Below are positions 9,370-20,239 of a stretch of DNA of 28,118 bases, piece by piece. The stretch lies in contig PITI01000048.1 in the NCBI GenBank assembly GCA_004325065.1, forward strand, positions 1-28,118. Reading direction: 5' to 3'. Position numbers and translations under genes: made by a program. Position 1 is the stretch's first letter. Every line of letters starts with the position of its first letter. This DNA comes from Hamiltosporidium magnivora (Eukaryota > Microsporidia > Dubosqiidae). The notes under the pieces were generated by a model. The model was not told the origin of the DNA. It did no database searches and was given only the letters and a program-made list of their open reading frames with translations.

Positions 9370-10180
9370 CTTTAAATCTAAAAATTTTAAGTTTAAATCG
9401 CGCAGCTTCTTTCTGTCGCAGTTTTATAAATTTTATTATTCACTGATAGCTCACGCTTTCTTTTCACAAATAATTACATTCTCATTACGCATCTGTTCCT
9501 CTCATAAACGCCTATTTTCTGGATTTATCAGTAAAGTATACTTTTTACCTACTGATACTGCTTGACGTTTCAAGAATTCTTTAACCCCTTTAAAGCCTAA
9601 GAACGAGCCTTTTTTTCGTTTCTGAGAAGCAATTAAGCTCGAGAATAAAACTTATAATATTCTGGGGTGTTTTAACTTCGAGAATGTTGAATATTTAAAA
9701 AGTAAAGCTATTTCGGCTTAAATGAGTCCATATTTGATTTTTTCTGCAAAGATAGAGAAAGTCAGTTTAAAAATTTCTGTAGCTTTCGACAAAGAACCAC
9801 ATCTAACGTGTGAATTCCAATCTTTTTATAGCAAAAACGTATTTATTTTTTGTTAAGTGCGTTAGGAAAAACATAAAAAGTGCCTTTTTGAATTTCGTAC
9901 AAACCAGAAAGAACAAGATAGCTCTTATCCGTCTTCTCGCAACAAATAACAATGAGAAGATCTTTAGAGAGTTCTTATATTCCACAAAGACAATGTGTTT
10001 GTATTTAAGCTCAAGAAAGATAAAAAAAATAGATGTCATTCTTTTGTAAGGAGCTGTTTTTTCTGGCAAGCCTGCAGATTGCACCTCCACGAACCATCTA
10101 TTCCTCGAAATACTATCACGCAAAAGATGCGTATGACTTCGAGCGAATGTTTATATAAGATTAATCAATTTTTTTGTTGA
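9370..10180 (-). other. G+C-elevated island with decayed reading frames
   Basis: Both strands have frames open for 60-106 codons (the longest is minus-strand 9803-10123). On the minus strand, a second run containing GFKGVKEFLKRQAVSVG (about 9550-9600) has few stops. The spacing and residues faintly recall a retroelement integrase core, but no catalytic D, D, E set can be placed. The base composition and broken frames suggest a dead transposon rather than a host gene. Function is not assigned. Confidence 0.25.
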
Positions 10181-12450
10181 TCAATGATGCCTCTCAGTCA
10201 TTTAAATTTTAGAAAATTACAGACTCTATGACAAACGGCTTTAAAATAGAAATCATTTTAATTATTTGTAATGATTCACAGGTATAGTGCTTAAGTCGGT
10301 CTTATCTACAGATTCTTGAATCTAGGTGCTTCCATGAAATGAAACTAAAGCTTGCCATCTTAATTTAATCCTTATTACAAAAATTCGATTACGAAGCAGC
10401 TGACTCTTGAAAAATTACACATGTTTCTTAATATTCGATTAAGGATTACGTTCAAGAGAAAAACAAAATAATATCTTCTCTATAAACATTCCCAGGTATA
10501 CTCATGACATATCGGAGGTGATGTGATAATTGAATCCTTTTTGAGGAATATCAATCCCTAAATTCACACATTATCAGCGTTTTTGCATTCTCAGATTTCT
10601 ATATACGAACCAGTTTAAACGCTTCGTCAAAGATATGGACCATGAAAAAAATTCTTAATTAAGATGTACTGGCAGAATATACTATTCGAAGTGTCTCGAA
10701 ACACCGGGACTGCTCTGAGAGACATAACAGTAAAACAAATCGAGCTAGTTGAAATTAATTGAGGACAAGACTGTTTCAATTTCCACAGCAATCTATCTAA
10801 GAAGAATTCGACGACTCAGCAAGTAATTTCACAAACAACAGCCTCAATCGTATTTGAGATTTCTTTAGATTTAAACTGTGATGATAATTTGCAGATCTGG
10901 GACGATTGATATATACAATCCGAAAAATTAATAGAATTTCTAAGTCTGAAAGCAAGAAGAAAGCCGAATAATATCAATAATATCACGATAGCCATAATAA
11001 GAAAGGCGGCAAACACCAATTCGTGTCATAGAACATAGCTTTACACCCGAAATTTCACGTTAAAGTTTAGTATGGGATCTTAAAATGAATCGTGGTATAC
11101 CTTTCCGAATAGCATTGATAAAGCAATTTCACAAGATAAGAACTTATTTTTTGGAAGAAAAAGCAAAGATCACTGCTAGTAGCAATGTTTCTAACCGTAA
11201 CTATAAAATTCTTCTGTAACGCGCATTTTAAAAGCAAAAGAAGCGACTGCATGTGCAATTTATTCCATAATAAACTATTGGTTATGAACTTTTTTAAAAG
11301 TCAAAAGAAGATAACCTTATTGAAATTATCTCGTTAGTAATAAGTGTGTGAAATTGTTATTAAAATTATTTTGACATTTTAGTGAGATATAAACCACACG
11401 CGATTTATATGCCAAGCCTTAAAATTCCGAGTTCAACAGATTAAATGAAGTAATCGAAAAATTTACAGCTGTTAAAAATTGACACCGAGGGATAAAAGAG
11501 AAATGGAATAAGTATGTAAGAAATATAAGTCAAAATTATTTATAGTAATCTTGAAAGTTGGCATAAACCATGTAATTAAATCATATAATAGATGTTCTAC
11601 AAATATGAGGAATTTCTTAATGTAGGAACTCGTTTGCAAAAATAGACACCCGTTAAAAAATAACAATATTCCGAAAACATATAAGAAACAGAAACAAAAA
11701 AAGAATGAACCAATAATCATAGGTAAAATAGAATGCGACAAGCATTTTGAGTCTTTAAAGACCATAAATTTGTTTTACATTGTAATCGGGATATTCTTAG
11801 ACGTTTTTCTAGTTTAAGCTCGAAATTTCGAAAGTAACTGTCTCCATAAAAATTCAGTCTTCTTCTCCGTAATAGCAGAATATTTTGTTTCTCCGCTATT
11901 AATTAGAATTTAAGCATTTTCAAATAACTACCCGTCTTTTGTAACAAATTCGATGCAGGGTGATGCACAAGTTCATCTTTGTAATTATCGAAATTAAAGC
12001 GTTCATTATCTTCTATCAAGTTTTTAAGAATTATTTATAACTTACAGCCTCCTCTACCATAACAGGTGTACTATTTATTTCGTCAGCAAAAGAAAATATG
12101 GATTCAAAAACCGAGTCATCTTATATGAATTAGAATATTTTTTTCATTTTCTATGAAATTAGCCGTAGAAGGCAATATATGGGTACTTGTTTAGCATTGG
12201 AATTCGGCATATAAGACATATTAATCGAATCACACGACTAAGTATTATTTTCAAATACAATTTTATTAAGAATTTTATCTGGTTTCTTTATCTTCGAGCT
12301 CAGTTAATTCTTTCGTGATTTTCCCAATAATTGTCCCATTGAGTAGTTCGATCTATACTTTGATTTGGAAGATTTCATGGCTCGTATCTTAAAAACCCAA
12401 CATTACGCAAACATAGAAGTTTTATGACAAACGAATTATTGAGTTTCGAC
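10181..12450. other. Unassigned region with residual reading frames
   Basis: Composition is less AT-extreme than in the flanking deserts. On the plus strand, one frame from about 10640 to 11030 has only a few stops, most of them TAA or TGA where sense codons one substitution away would fit. On the minus strand, a frame from about 12040 down to 11700 has one or two stops. I could not match either to a family. Minus-strand ORFs at 10816-11019 and 11472-11765 look hydrophobic only because they are antisense to Lys/Asn-rich sequence. Confidence 0.3.
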
Positions 12451-13475
12451 TTTTTTAGAACTGTATAACAATCAATACATTTAATATATTTATATCTGTG
12501 GTAGATAAATAGAATTTTTTAGACCATTTATATTGCTAATTGCAAACAAAATGAAAAATTTTAAATTACAATCTACCTATATCCTATTTTTCATTAAAAT
12601 AGTTTTTTTCTAGATTAAAACTATTTTTTAAAAACGATATGCTATAAATGCCGTCAACTGAAAGATTTTCAGTGATGATGTCTCTAAAGTTTGAAATCTC
12701 TCGCTGTTTAAACAATTTTAGCCAGATTCGTAAAATATTCAATTTAAACTGATAAGGCAAATTTGAGCTCGGACTTTCGATAAGGGCCTGAAGGAAAAGA
12801 ATAATTTAAAGGAAGAAAATTAAATACTTTGCTCTTGACTCACACATTTGGTATAAAATCACATTTAAAATAAATTATTTTAATAAATTTATCCCATTAG
12901 GTAAAACCATAAAATATTTTAAGGACAGTTTCTTGTGTTTTTACATCGATGATTCTTCATAAAAATTACTTCTTAAATTTATCTTTCGATTGAAGCGTTT
13001 GTTAAAAATTATTTTTCGTTTTAAACTTTGCAATCTTTAAGATAAATTTCAAATAATGCTATATATACCCGATTTTGGAGAGAATTTAATGAATAGTTCA
13101 CACGATAAAAAGAAATACCTGAATTATCTCACAATATCGATAAGTACGAACTATTTTCAAAGGTTATACTGTACATCTTAAAAAAATGGATCTTAAATTG
13201 CATTTCTAAAACAAATAACGTTCTATTTAGAACCATTTGCATATTGAAACCCGTTTTTGCTGCATATATAGTTACATAAACTCATTTCGGACTAACAAAG
13301 CGACTTCCGCTATACTTTCTCTTGCTAGTAACCGTTTCTTCTATTTTAAATATTGCTTCAGATCCTGCTATTTCGCTTTTTTTTTTAGGTATTGAAGAAA
13401 TTTTTTATATTAGCAATATCAATTCTTTAATAGTGTCTGCTATGATTACATCTAAAAAACTATGCTTTGTTCTTG
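12451..13475. other. AT-rich spacer
   Basis: No gene seen. On the minus strand, the part from about 13430 to 13280 continues with few stops after the possible zinc-finger fragment at 13476-13724 and may belong to the same dead element. Confidence 0.3.
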
Positions 13476-13724
13476 TCACCACAGGAAATTTAAATGTAAT
13501 TTCCAAACCATTAAAATTATACCATTAATTCCAATTTTGATGTTTTCAATTGGATTTAAACAATATTCGGTATGCTTCCTATCACAAAAATAACAGCGGA
13601 AACGAATTCTTCCAGAGGAATATTTGCGCCTTTTATAGTTATTTACTAGCAGAACATGATTTAAAGAAGTCTTTTTGTTCAAAAGGAAATTTTTCATTAC
13701 ATCAATGTCATTTTTTCTTTGCAT
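13476..13724 (-). pseudogene. Possible FLYWCH-like zinc-finger fragment of a MULE transposon
   Basis: An 82-codon minus-strand frame reads LLVNNYKRRKYSSG followed by RFRCYFCDRKHTEYCLN. The order of a hydrophobic-Tyr-Lys strand, a basic loop, an aromatic-Arg-Cys turn and a further Cys resembles the FLYWCH fold that heads MULE-type transposases, which are common in microsporidia. The usual Trp before Cys is not present, and no His-x-His pair follows in frame. The frame stops at 13476, but a related-looking minus-strand stretch continues with stops below that. It could equally be a chance frame, and no transposase core was found. Confidence 0.28.
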
Positions 13725-13855
13725 TTTAAAAATTTTGATAAAACGCGCTATTGCTAAAACGAGTCATATTCAAGCAAAATTGCACTACTTTTAAGCGCTA
13801 GAATTCCAAGACGATATTAGAATATTTATTTCAATCATATATATTTTATAATGTT

Positions 13856-14970
13856 TTAATCGAGCTGGGAAAAAAATGAAAGTGTGTTATTAAAGGACTT
13901 AAGGAGTACGAGCAATCCACACCCTTGGATAAAAGCGCGTAACAGGCAAGAATGTGTTTGGCATCTTAAATCAAAAAATAGCATACCTCTTATATAAATA
14001 GAGGGACCGGCCATAAATATAAAATAAGTGTCGGATTTGGACAAAAGCGAGGTGATTAAAAGCTGGGAGAAAATATTTAGAAGATCCAAAATTATTTAAT
14101 TAGAATAATGGATCATATTTTTATTCTATCTTAAGATTGTAATATTAAATCTAGTAATATGAGAAACAGTGGAAAATTCAGCTACAGAATGAAAAAATGC
14201 TTGATAATGTTTATTCGAGTAAAAAAATATGTAGCATGATTTATACATGCATTCTTACGTAGTAGATATAATCACAGGCGTTCAAAATGAATTGAAAGCA
14301 GGGGTTTTCAAAATTTTTGATAAAGAGTATGTAGAGATAAAATAAACACCAGAATCAAAATTTGTGTTTAACATTGCTATACAAGACTGGACATATTTAT
14401 TTGAGTTAAGAGTTAGCCTGATATAACTCACATTAGAGTAGAAATACCTTACAATATTTACTTCAAATAGTCAAATATAAAAGTTTGGGAAGTATGATCT
14501 GCTAGCCAATAAGCTAAGTCGTTTTCTATATTTCGTATGGATATAATTCCATATTCGATGAATTAAAACAGATTTAATAAAATATCATAGGATATAGGTT
14601 AAAAGACACCAAAATCTTAAAAATGTAGAGGCATAAATTCAGTTAACAGTAATCCAGAAGACTGTTGAAATGTTTTTTTCAATCGACGAAGCAGAAATTT
14701 TAGAGCCATATGCTGAAAAGCGTAGAGATAGGGCTTTATTAAATGTTGATGAAGCAGCTTGAATCTTAAAAACCCAACACTTCCTTTAAAACAAGGAAGG
14801 AGCGAGAGGATGTTGTCAAACAATATTAAAACAAAAAATAATGCATCTCTATATATGAAAGAGGAACCGAAATACCCAAAAATGAAGAATCCATATAGGA
14901 GAGGAAAGGATGGTGGTAAAGAAGTGAAGAAAAATCTAAAATTTTGAAAGAGGTTTTAGCCTAGGATTTT
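13856..14970 (+). pseudogene. Possible Ty3/gypsy-like retroelement debris
   Basis: Forward frames with scattered stops read through most of this stretch. Near 14262-14437 one frame gives KAGVFKIFDKEYVEIK, then a stop, then ESKFVFNIAIQDWTYLFEL. This vaguely follows the reverse transcriptase strand pattern of Ty3/gypsy elements leading to the M-P-F-G-L box, which here would be replaced by RVSLI. In the same frame, 14637-14763 encodes an acidic, charged 41-codon run ending DEAA. At 13973-14012 and 14833-14870 the same short motif recurs. Nothing is diagnostic and the order of parts does not make one coherent element, so the assignment is tentative. Confidence 0.25.
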
Positions 14971-17040
14971 ATTAAATAAAATTATTATAAAGATATTGTA
15001 AAAAAAATATATTTTTCGTTCGTTATATAAGTAATCTTCTCAAAATAACGACAATAAAGACCAAATTTAATTATATCACAAACTTTTTTTCCACAAATTT
15101 GGTAATATAGTTTTAATGTTACTAAAATGACTTTTTAATGCCTAAGAATGAATAAAAAAAGTATTAACTTGTATTAAGATACTTGAGAATATATTTTATG
15201 CTCTTTGACTACATATTTATTTAATAATGTGTTTTTCTTTTTTACGAATTCATTTATCGCTATAAAATCTTGAATTAAAAATCGAGAACCAAAATTTTCA
15301 CTTTATTTTTATTTTTTTAAAGGTTTCTGTTTTATAGAAGAATATAGGCGATCAATACGTAGAAATAACATAAAAGAAGGCGACATATTCCGACATGTAA
15401 TTATTTAAGATTTATAAAAAATATTTCCATTTTGATCTCAGTATATTTGACATGAATATATTAGGATAAAACATATGCTAAAATCTTAAACATTAAGATC
15501 AAAGAAAGAATATTTTCGCTAAAGAAGAAAACCCATTTCGATTTATTAATATATAATTTACCTAAAAATGATGATTCGATTACGCTGCCGAGATTTAAAA
15601 CAGCAACATTTTCATTCGCACAAAAAGCCATGTTTTTGGAAAATTATTTGTTAGTAAACAAGCGTCGGTAGAATATTATTCTACGATGATAATTTGCTTT
15701 GTAATTCTATTCAATAGTGAGAACAAAATAAAGCAGCATAAATTTAACAAAAAGCCACATTGTGTATGAAAACATACCAATATTAATAACATTGAATCGT
15801 AAGACTGTTTTCTTTTACATAAATGAATCATTAAAACATTGTGATTATCAATTAAAATAACCCCAAAGTAAAAAATTTAAAGAATATATTAGAATTTCTG
15901 CACCAAAATGTAAAGCTATACTGAAATTTGTAAAAATAATACGGAAATATATGATAAACTTCGACTGATTTACATTAATAAGAAAACATTTAAACCTTAG
16001 AAAAATATCATATATTTCTAAGATATCATATGAACGTTAAATTTAATTATAAGTCATGATTGAAAATTTGTACAGAAAATATGACTGGTTGTGTTTAAAA
16101 TCTCCAAAACAAAATATGGTTTTATTAGGGCCTTTAGCTGAGACTCGCTTTAATTTCAAAAATTTTAGTACACAATTTTTCATAAAATTTGTATCAATAG
16201 TTTATTTTTTATTAAAAACAATAATTGTTAATTTACAGTTCCAATTATTCCAAATCTAAGTTATGTGCTATAATCAAGAATATATATGAGTTAATACTGA
16301 AAAAGTTAAAAGCTTTTTAATGATGCCGAAATATCCAATAAGGTAGTTTCTTGGTTTAACAATGTTTTTAAGATCATGTTGCCTATAAAATTAAAATCGC
16401 TTATATTTTTGTAAATTATAAAAGCCAGAATATAACAGTACTTCTTTTAAGACTTAAAAAACATAAAATTTATAAAAAGACACTTTTTAAAAATAGAAAT
16501 TAGATTAAAAACAGTTAAAATTTTTATAACAAAAATACTTTAAAAGTTTCGGAAATTTAACGCTATTTTTTGACTATACGAGACTTTCATGATTCAGTGT
16601 AGATTAGTCTGTTACATATAAACTTTTATGTATTTTAGCTTGTATTATTTGATTAAATTTCATTTTTTATCTTATAATTAAAATTTTAATTGATATTTAA
16701 ATCGTTTCAAGTTACCCTATGAATCTTCCTAAAAATATAAATTATTTACGTTTCTCAACATTCCAATTTAATAACATGGCTATTGGTGAACAGAGCCTTT
16801 CATTTTGCCTATATTATCAGACGCTATGCATTTTTTCTTTTAATGACAGTTGTCTATTTTACTAGGGTTGTGCTCAAATCACATTTTTTTAGACCCAAAA
16901 TATGATTTGGGTGGCTGTTTCGAGATTAATAGACATATATTGTCTATATGTCAATATTTAAGTAAAATTTTATCCTTTTCTGTAACACAAAACACATCGA
17001 CATGATACTTCATTTTATAAGCCAATGAAATATTTTACTT
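14971..17040. other. AT-rich intergenic region
   Basis: No gene, RNA or clear repeat. A 67-codon frame at 16056-16259 with a hydrophobic tail has no supporting signal near start or stop. Confidence 0.4.
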
Positions 17041-17275
17041 CCCAACCATGGTAGGAGCAGAATTGGTTTGGAGTATTCTCTACTTGTCGTAAGAGGCGAC
17101 TGAAAGAGACTGATCCTCTATTTTGGGGTTGAGTGTAGGCTTAACAACCCACCCATTAAAACTACCTGTTACGAAAACCAATAAGTAAACAAACCCACTA
17201 GAAAAAGACCGGTGTGCGGTATCACTAAAGGATGTCAAGGCTTGCAAAGGGCTGTAGTACCAAGGATGAATGAAT
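17041..17275 (+). repeat. Dispersed repeat, copy 2
   Basis: Related to 8045-8266 on the opposite strand and better preserved. It begins near CCAACCATGGTAGGAG and contains a small hairpin, GTCG-TAAGAGG-CGAC (17087-17101). It then carries the shared blocks through ACCGGTGTGCGGTAT and AAAGGGCTGTAG, ending in GATGAATGAATGAT, which resembles the start of a short tandem repeat. It has no protein frame. G+C-rich islands of this make-up typically come from recently inserted elements; a 5' LINE end or a short non-autonomous element are both possible. Confidence 0.8.
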
Positions 17276-18615
17276 GATATATTTTATACTCGGGTAAAAG
17301 ATTTTTTGCAGGGTTTATAACAAGCTAATATTTAACCAAAACTAAGACTTTTAAATTAAATTAGAAATCGTGATTTTAGTATGGACTTTAGCAGAGATAT
17401 TTGCGGATAATTTTAAAGGTACAGAGTAATTGATTTCTATTTAGAATGAATGTCTTCGATATAGATAGCTTGGTTTAAAATTTCACATCTTTATAAAATG
17501 TTAGCATAAGTTAGATATTTTTTGTGGAGTAAACGTAGTTAGAGCTTATTCAAAGGTTATATTTCCTAGGTCTCCATCGTCATTCCTTGCGATACATCTC
17601 AAGGTGACACGTAAATGGTTATATATGTTTTTAAAATATTTACTTTAGAATTGTCTATTTTCGTTCTCCGGGCAGAATTTGGTGTAAAACTGGACTATAC
17701 TTCCTCAGGATCCGCAGAATATTCAGTTATCTTAGGTTTTCTAAAAATAAGCAACCAGCTAATATATTTCTGCACAAGAATCTGGGGGCTATTATTGTTT
17801 AATTAATACAATAATTTCAATCTGCTTTCTAAAATTGCGGGTTATTAGAGTTTTATCTTTGTTTTCTACATGCGCTAAGTCCTTCAACTATATAGAGTGG
17901 GGTCCAATTTCCTGGCTTCTATACGGAAATTACCTATAGTATTATTCTTGCATTTCAATATAGTCTGTAAAAAAATCCATAAACAGACTTCATAAAAAAA
18001 ATTTCGCTTATTTTTCATAAATTCTCTGTTAATGAACCCTTGCCATCAAAAGATCATGTGCGTGTTAAAAATTCAAAAAATCTGGACTCTTATTTTTACA
18101 CGGATTTTCTTAAAAACACGCCAGGCATAAAAGTTTTAACGTTGTTTTTATCTTTTACCACGAAAGGCTATCAAATAATTAGCTGCAAATAGCATTAATT
18201 AAATACGGTTTTGCTGAAAAAATATGTAAAAAAGGAATTTTGTCGGCATTTTTCTTGTATTTAAAAAATTTACGAGAATATTCCAGTCAATAATGAAAAT
18301 ATATTAATTTAAAAATGTCATTAAAATTTAATATTTATTATGGATATCTAAGAATATAATTATATAATGTGTTATGAACCTAAATAATATAACGTATTTT
18401 CTTTGCGTAATTATGTTCTTTTTTATATTTTAATGAAATTTTTAGTAATGGTAATCTATAATAAGATTTCTTACTAATATATTTAAAATAACTAGTTTAA
18501 CTAACGATTGGTTTTAACATATAAAGAAACAAAACAAATTTAAAATTTCTCGAATCAATTGTTTAGATCTTGAAATTGCGAAAGAAGAATTAAACTCAAA
18601 TTTTATTTTATTAAT
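17276..18615. other. Spacer with a small G+C-elevated island
   Basis: Between about 17530 and 17960 composition rises and both strands have partly open frames, the longest 63 codons at 17615-17806 (+). This could be more of whatever element the repeat at 17041 belongs to. I could not match it. From 18000 on it is AT-rich with nothing visible. Confidence 0.35.
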
Positions 18616-18621
18616 TTTATT
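18616..18621 (-). terminator. Candidate polyadenylation signal overlapping the stop of member B
   Basis: On the minus strand the stop TAA is contained in AATAAA, so the cleavage signal overlaps the end of the coding region. Overlap of this kind is typical of compact microsporidian genes and is striking in so gene-poor a region. Confidence 0.45.
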
Positions 18622-20239
18622 CCGTGTAATTTATTTCCTCAATGAAAGCTTCCAGCATTTTCTCTTTGTACTCATCTGTAAAAATCATTGAATTTACTTT
18701 TACATTGATATAATAGTGTATAAATATTTGAGTTTTTTCCAGTGCCTCGAAGGCAATAGTATTTATTTCAATATCCGTAAGATTTTGTGATATATTTTCT
18801 CTAATCTTATTCAAATATGAAATGTGTCGTTCATATTTTTGTTCGGGTATGTTGATATATTCTTTGAATATTTTATTCTCAAATATTTCTAAATAATATT
18901 TAATAAATTTACGACTTTCAAATACTGAAAAATCAATTATGTCTTGTTGAAACGATCTGAAAAGTGGAAATATATAAAGATTCGATTTACACGTATCAGA
19001 GTTGTATTCTATTATATATTCTATTGAATCTTCATCGAATAAAAATACCAGATCAAGCAAGGATCTAGTTATGATGTTTTTTGTATACCTATTATTTCTA
19101 AAATCATTCTTTAAATAATAACAAGCAGATTTTATTAATTTGGTCATTTTTTGATCAATTTGTCGCATTTCTAAGGCTTCATAGATGTATCTAACGATAT
19201 TAAGAATTTGTAACAAATAATTTTTTGTTATTTGTAAAGAATTGCGGCATAATCGAAATTTAGGATATTCTGAATTCTCTCCATATACAAAAGAATGATT
19301 TAATTCGGTAAATTTTAAAGAATCATAATGCAAAATACTTTCGATTATTTTACATCCATAATATATACTTATCATAGGTCTTTCATTTAATGACATATTA
19401 GTGAATCTTTTGTTTATGAAATCTTTTATAAAAATTAAGCCTGGAAAAAATGATAGTATTGCACAATTTTTTTTCGCTATTTCGATCTGATCTATTCTGG
19501 CTTTGAAAATAACTGCAACTTCCTTTAATATTCGTTCATCTTGCCAATATTCTTTCATTCCTGCCTCAATGTTTCTTAGTTTCCAAAACAACTTGCAATT
19601 ATTCATGAAAATATTTTTCAAAAATAAATTTCTGATTCTATATGAGTCATCTAAAAAACATAAAATATCACTATAAGAAGTACAGTTGATTTTATCTTTG
19701 CGAATACGTTTACAAATCTGTGTTAGTTTCTTTATTTTCTCAGAAATTTGGCACTGTAGATCTGTTTTATAATAATATTCTTTGGGAATTTCTTTGAGAA
19801 ACGTGTTTTCATTGTCTTTTTCATCAATATTTAGCAAAGTATTCATACAAGAAGGTGTTTGAGTTGAATCCGAAGCTGAAAATCGCGGGATTCCTGATAA
19901 TGTATGGCAGGCATGAGTATTATTTGAAGGGATTGGATTTTGTGAAGTTTTAGCCATATGAGAATCTAAAGCATTATTTGAAACTGGTATGGAGTATTTG
20001 TCTGTAGACTTACCCACATGTTCGGCTTTGCAAGGTAAAAATTCTTGTATCAAGGTAGTACTTGGATGCAAATAGGTGCTTGGTGTTCCCATAATATCTT
20101 CACACCAGAATGCACCAATATTGTGTCGTTTTATATGATCGTCTATTTTATATTCTTCGGCATAATAATTGGAAGGTAAACTTTCTATAGCTGATTTAAC
20201 AAAATTTCTAAAAATCCCTAAATATGATATAAAAAACAT
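18617..20239 (-). CDS. Lineage-specific paralogous family protein, member B (divergent)
   Basis: Intact single-exon minus-strand gene of 540 residues. The start MFFISYLGIFRNFVKSA aligns with the hydrophobic N-termini of the other two members. The C-terminal two thirds is clearly homologous: NCAILSFFPGLIFIKDF (258-274), YGCKIIESIL (294-303), DLVFLFD (396-402), and NVKVNSMIFTDEYKEKM (512-528). Residues about 45-150 are different: they lack the CVLVSQ block and form a Ser/Thr/Asn/Pro-rich stretch with dispersed His and Cys, probably disordered. Identity to members A and C is lower than theirs to each other. No domain or function is recognised. A secreted or membrane-anchored role is possible from the N-terminus but unproven. 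The ATG is preceded by GCC. It is transcribed towards the repeat at 17 kb. Confidence 0.9.
   Translation of the reverse strand: MFFISYLGIFRNFVKSAIESLPSNYYAEEYKIDDHIKRHNIGAFWCEDIMGTPSTYLHPSTTLIQEFLPCKAEHVGKSTDKYSIPVSNNALDSHMAKTSQNPIPSNNTHACHTLSGIPRFSASDSTQTPSCMNTLLNIDEKDNENTFLKEIPKEYYYKTDLQCQISEKIKKLTQICKRIRKDKINCTSYSDILCFLDDSYRIRNLFLKNIFMNNCKLFWKLRNIEAGMKEYWQDERILKEVAVIFKARIDQIEIAKKNCAILSFFPGLIFIKDFINKRFTNMSLNERPMISIYYGCKIIESILHYDSLKFTELNHSFVYGENSEYPKFRLCRNSLQITKNYLLQILNIVRYIYEALEMRQIDQKMTKLIKSACYYLKNDFRNNRYTKNIITRSLLDLVFLFDEDSIEYIIEYNSDTCKSNLYIFPLFRSFQQDIIDFSVFESRKFIKYYLEIFENKIFKEYINIPEQKYERHISYLNKIRENISQNLTDIEINTIAFEALEKTQIFIHYYINVKVNSMIFTDEYKEKMLEAFIEEINYTE

Noticed and set aside
12388..14779. 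A 17-base exact match (ATCTTAAAAACCCAACA) at about 12388 and 14762
   Set aside because: In DNA this AT-rich, exact matches of this length are expected by chance over 28 kb, and the flanks do not align.
16056..16259. 67-codon plus-strand frame
   Set aside because: No motif, no signal at either end, and a length common by chance here.
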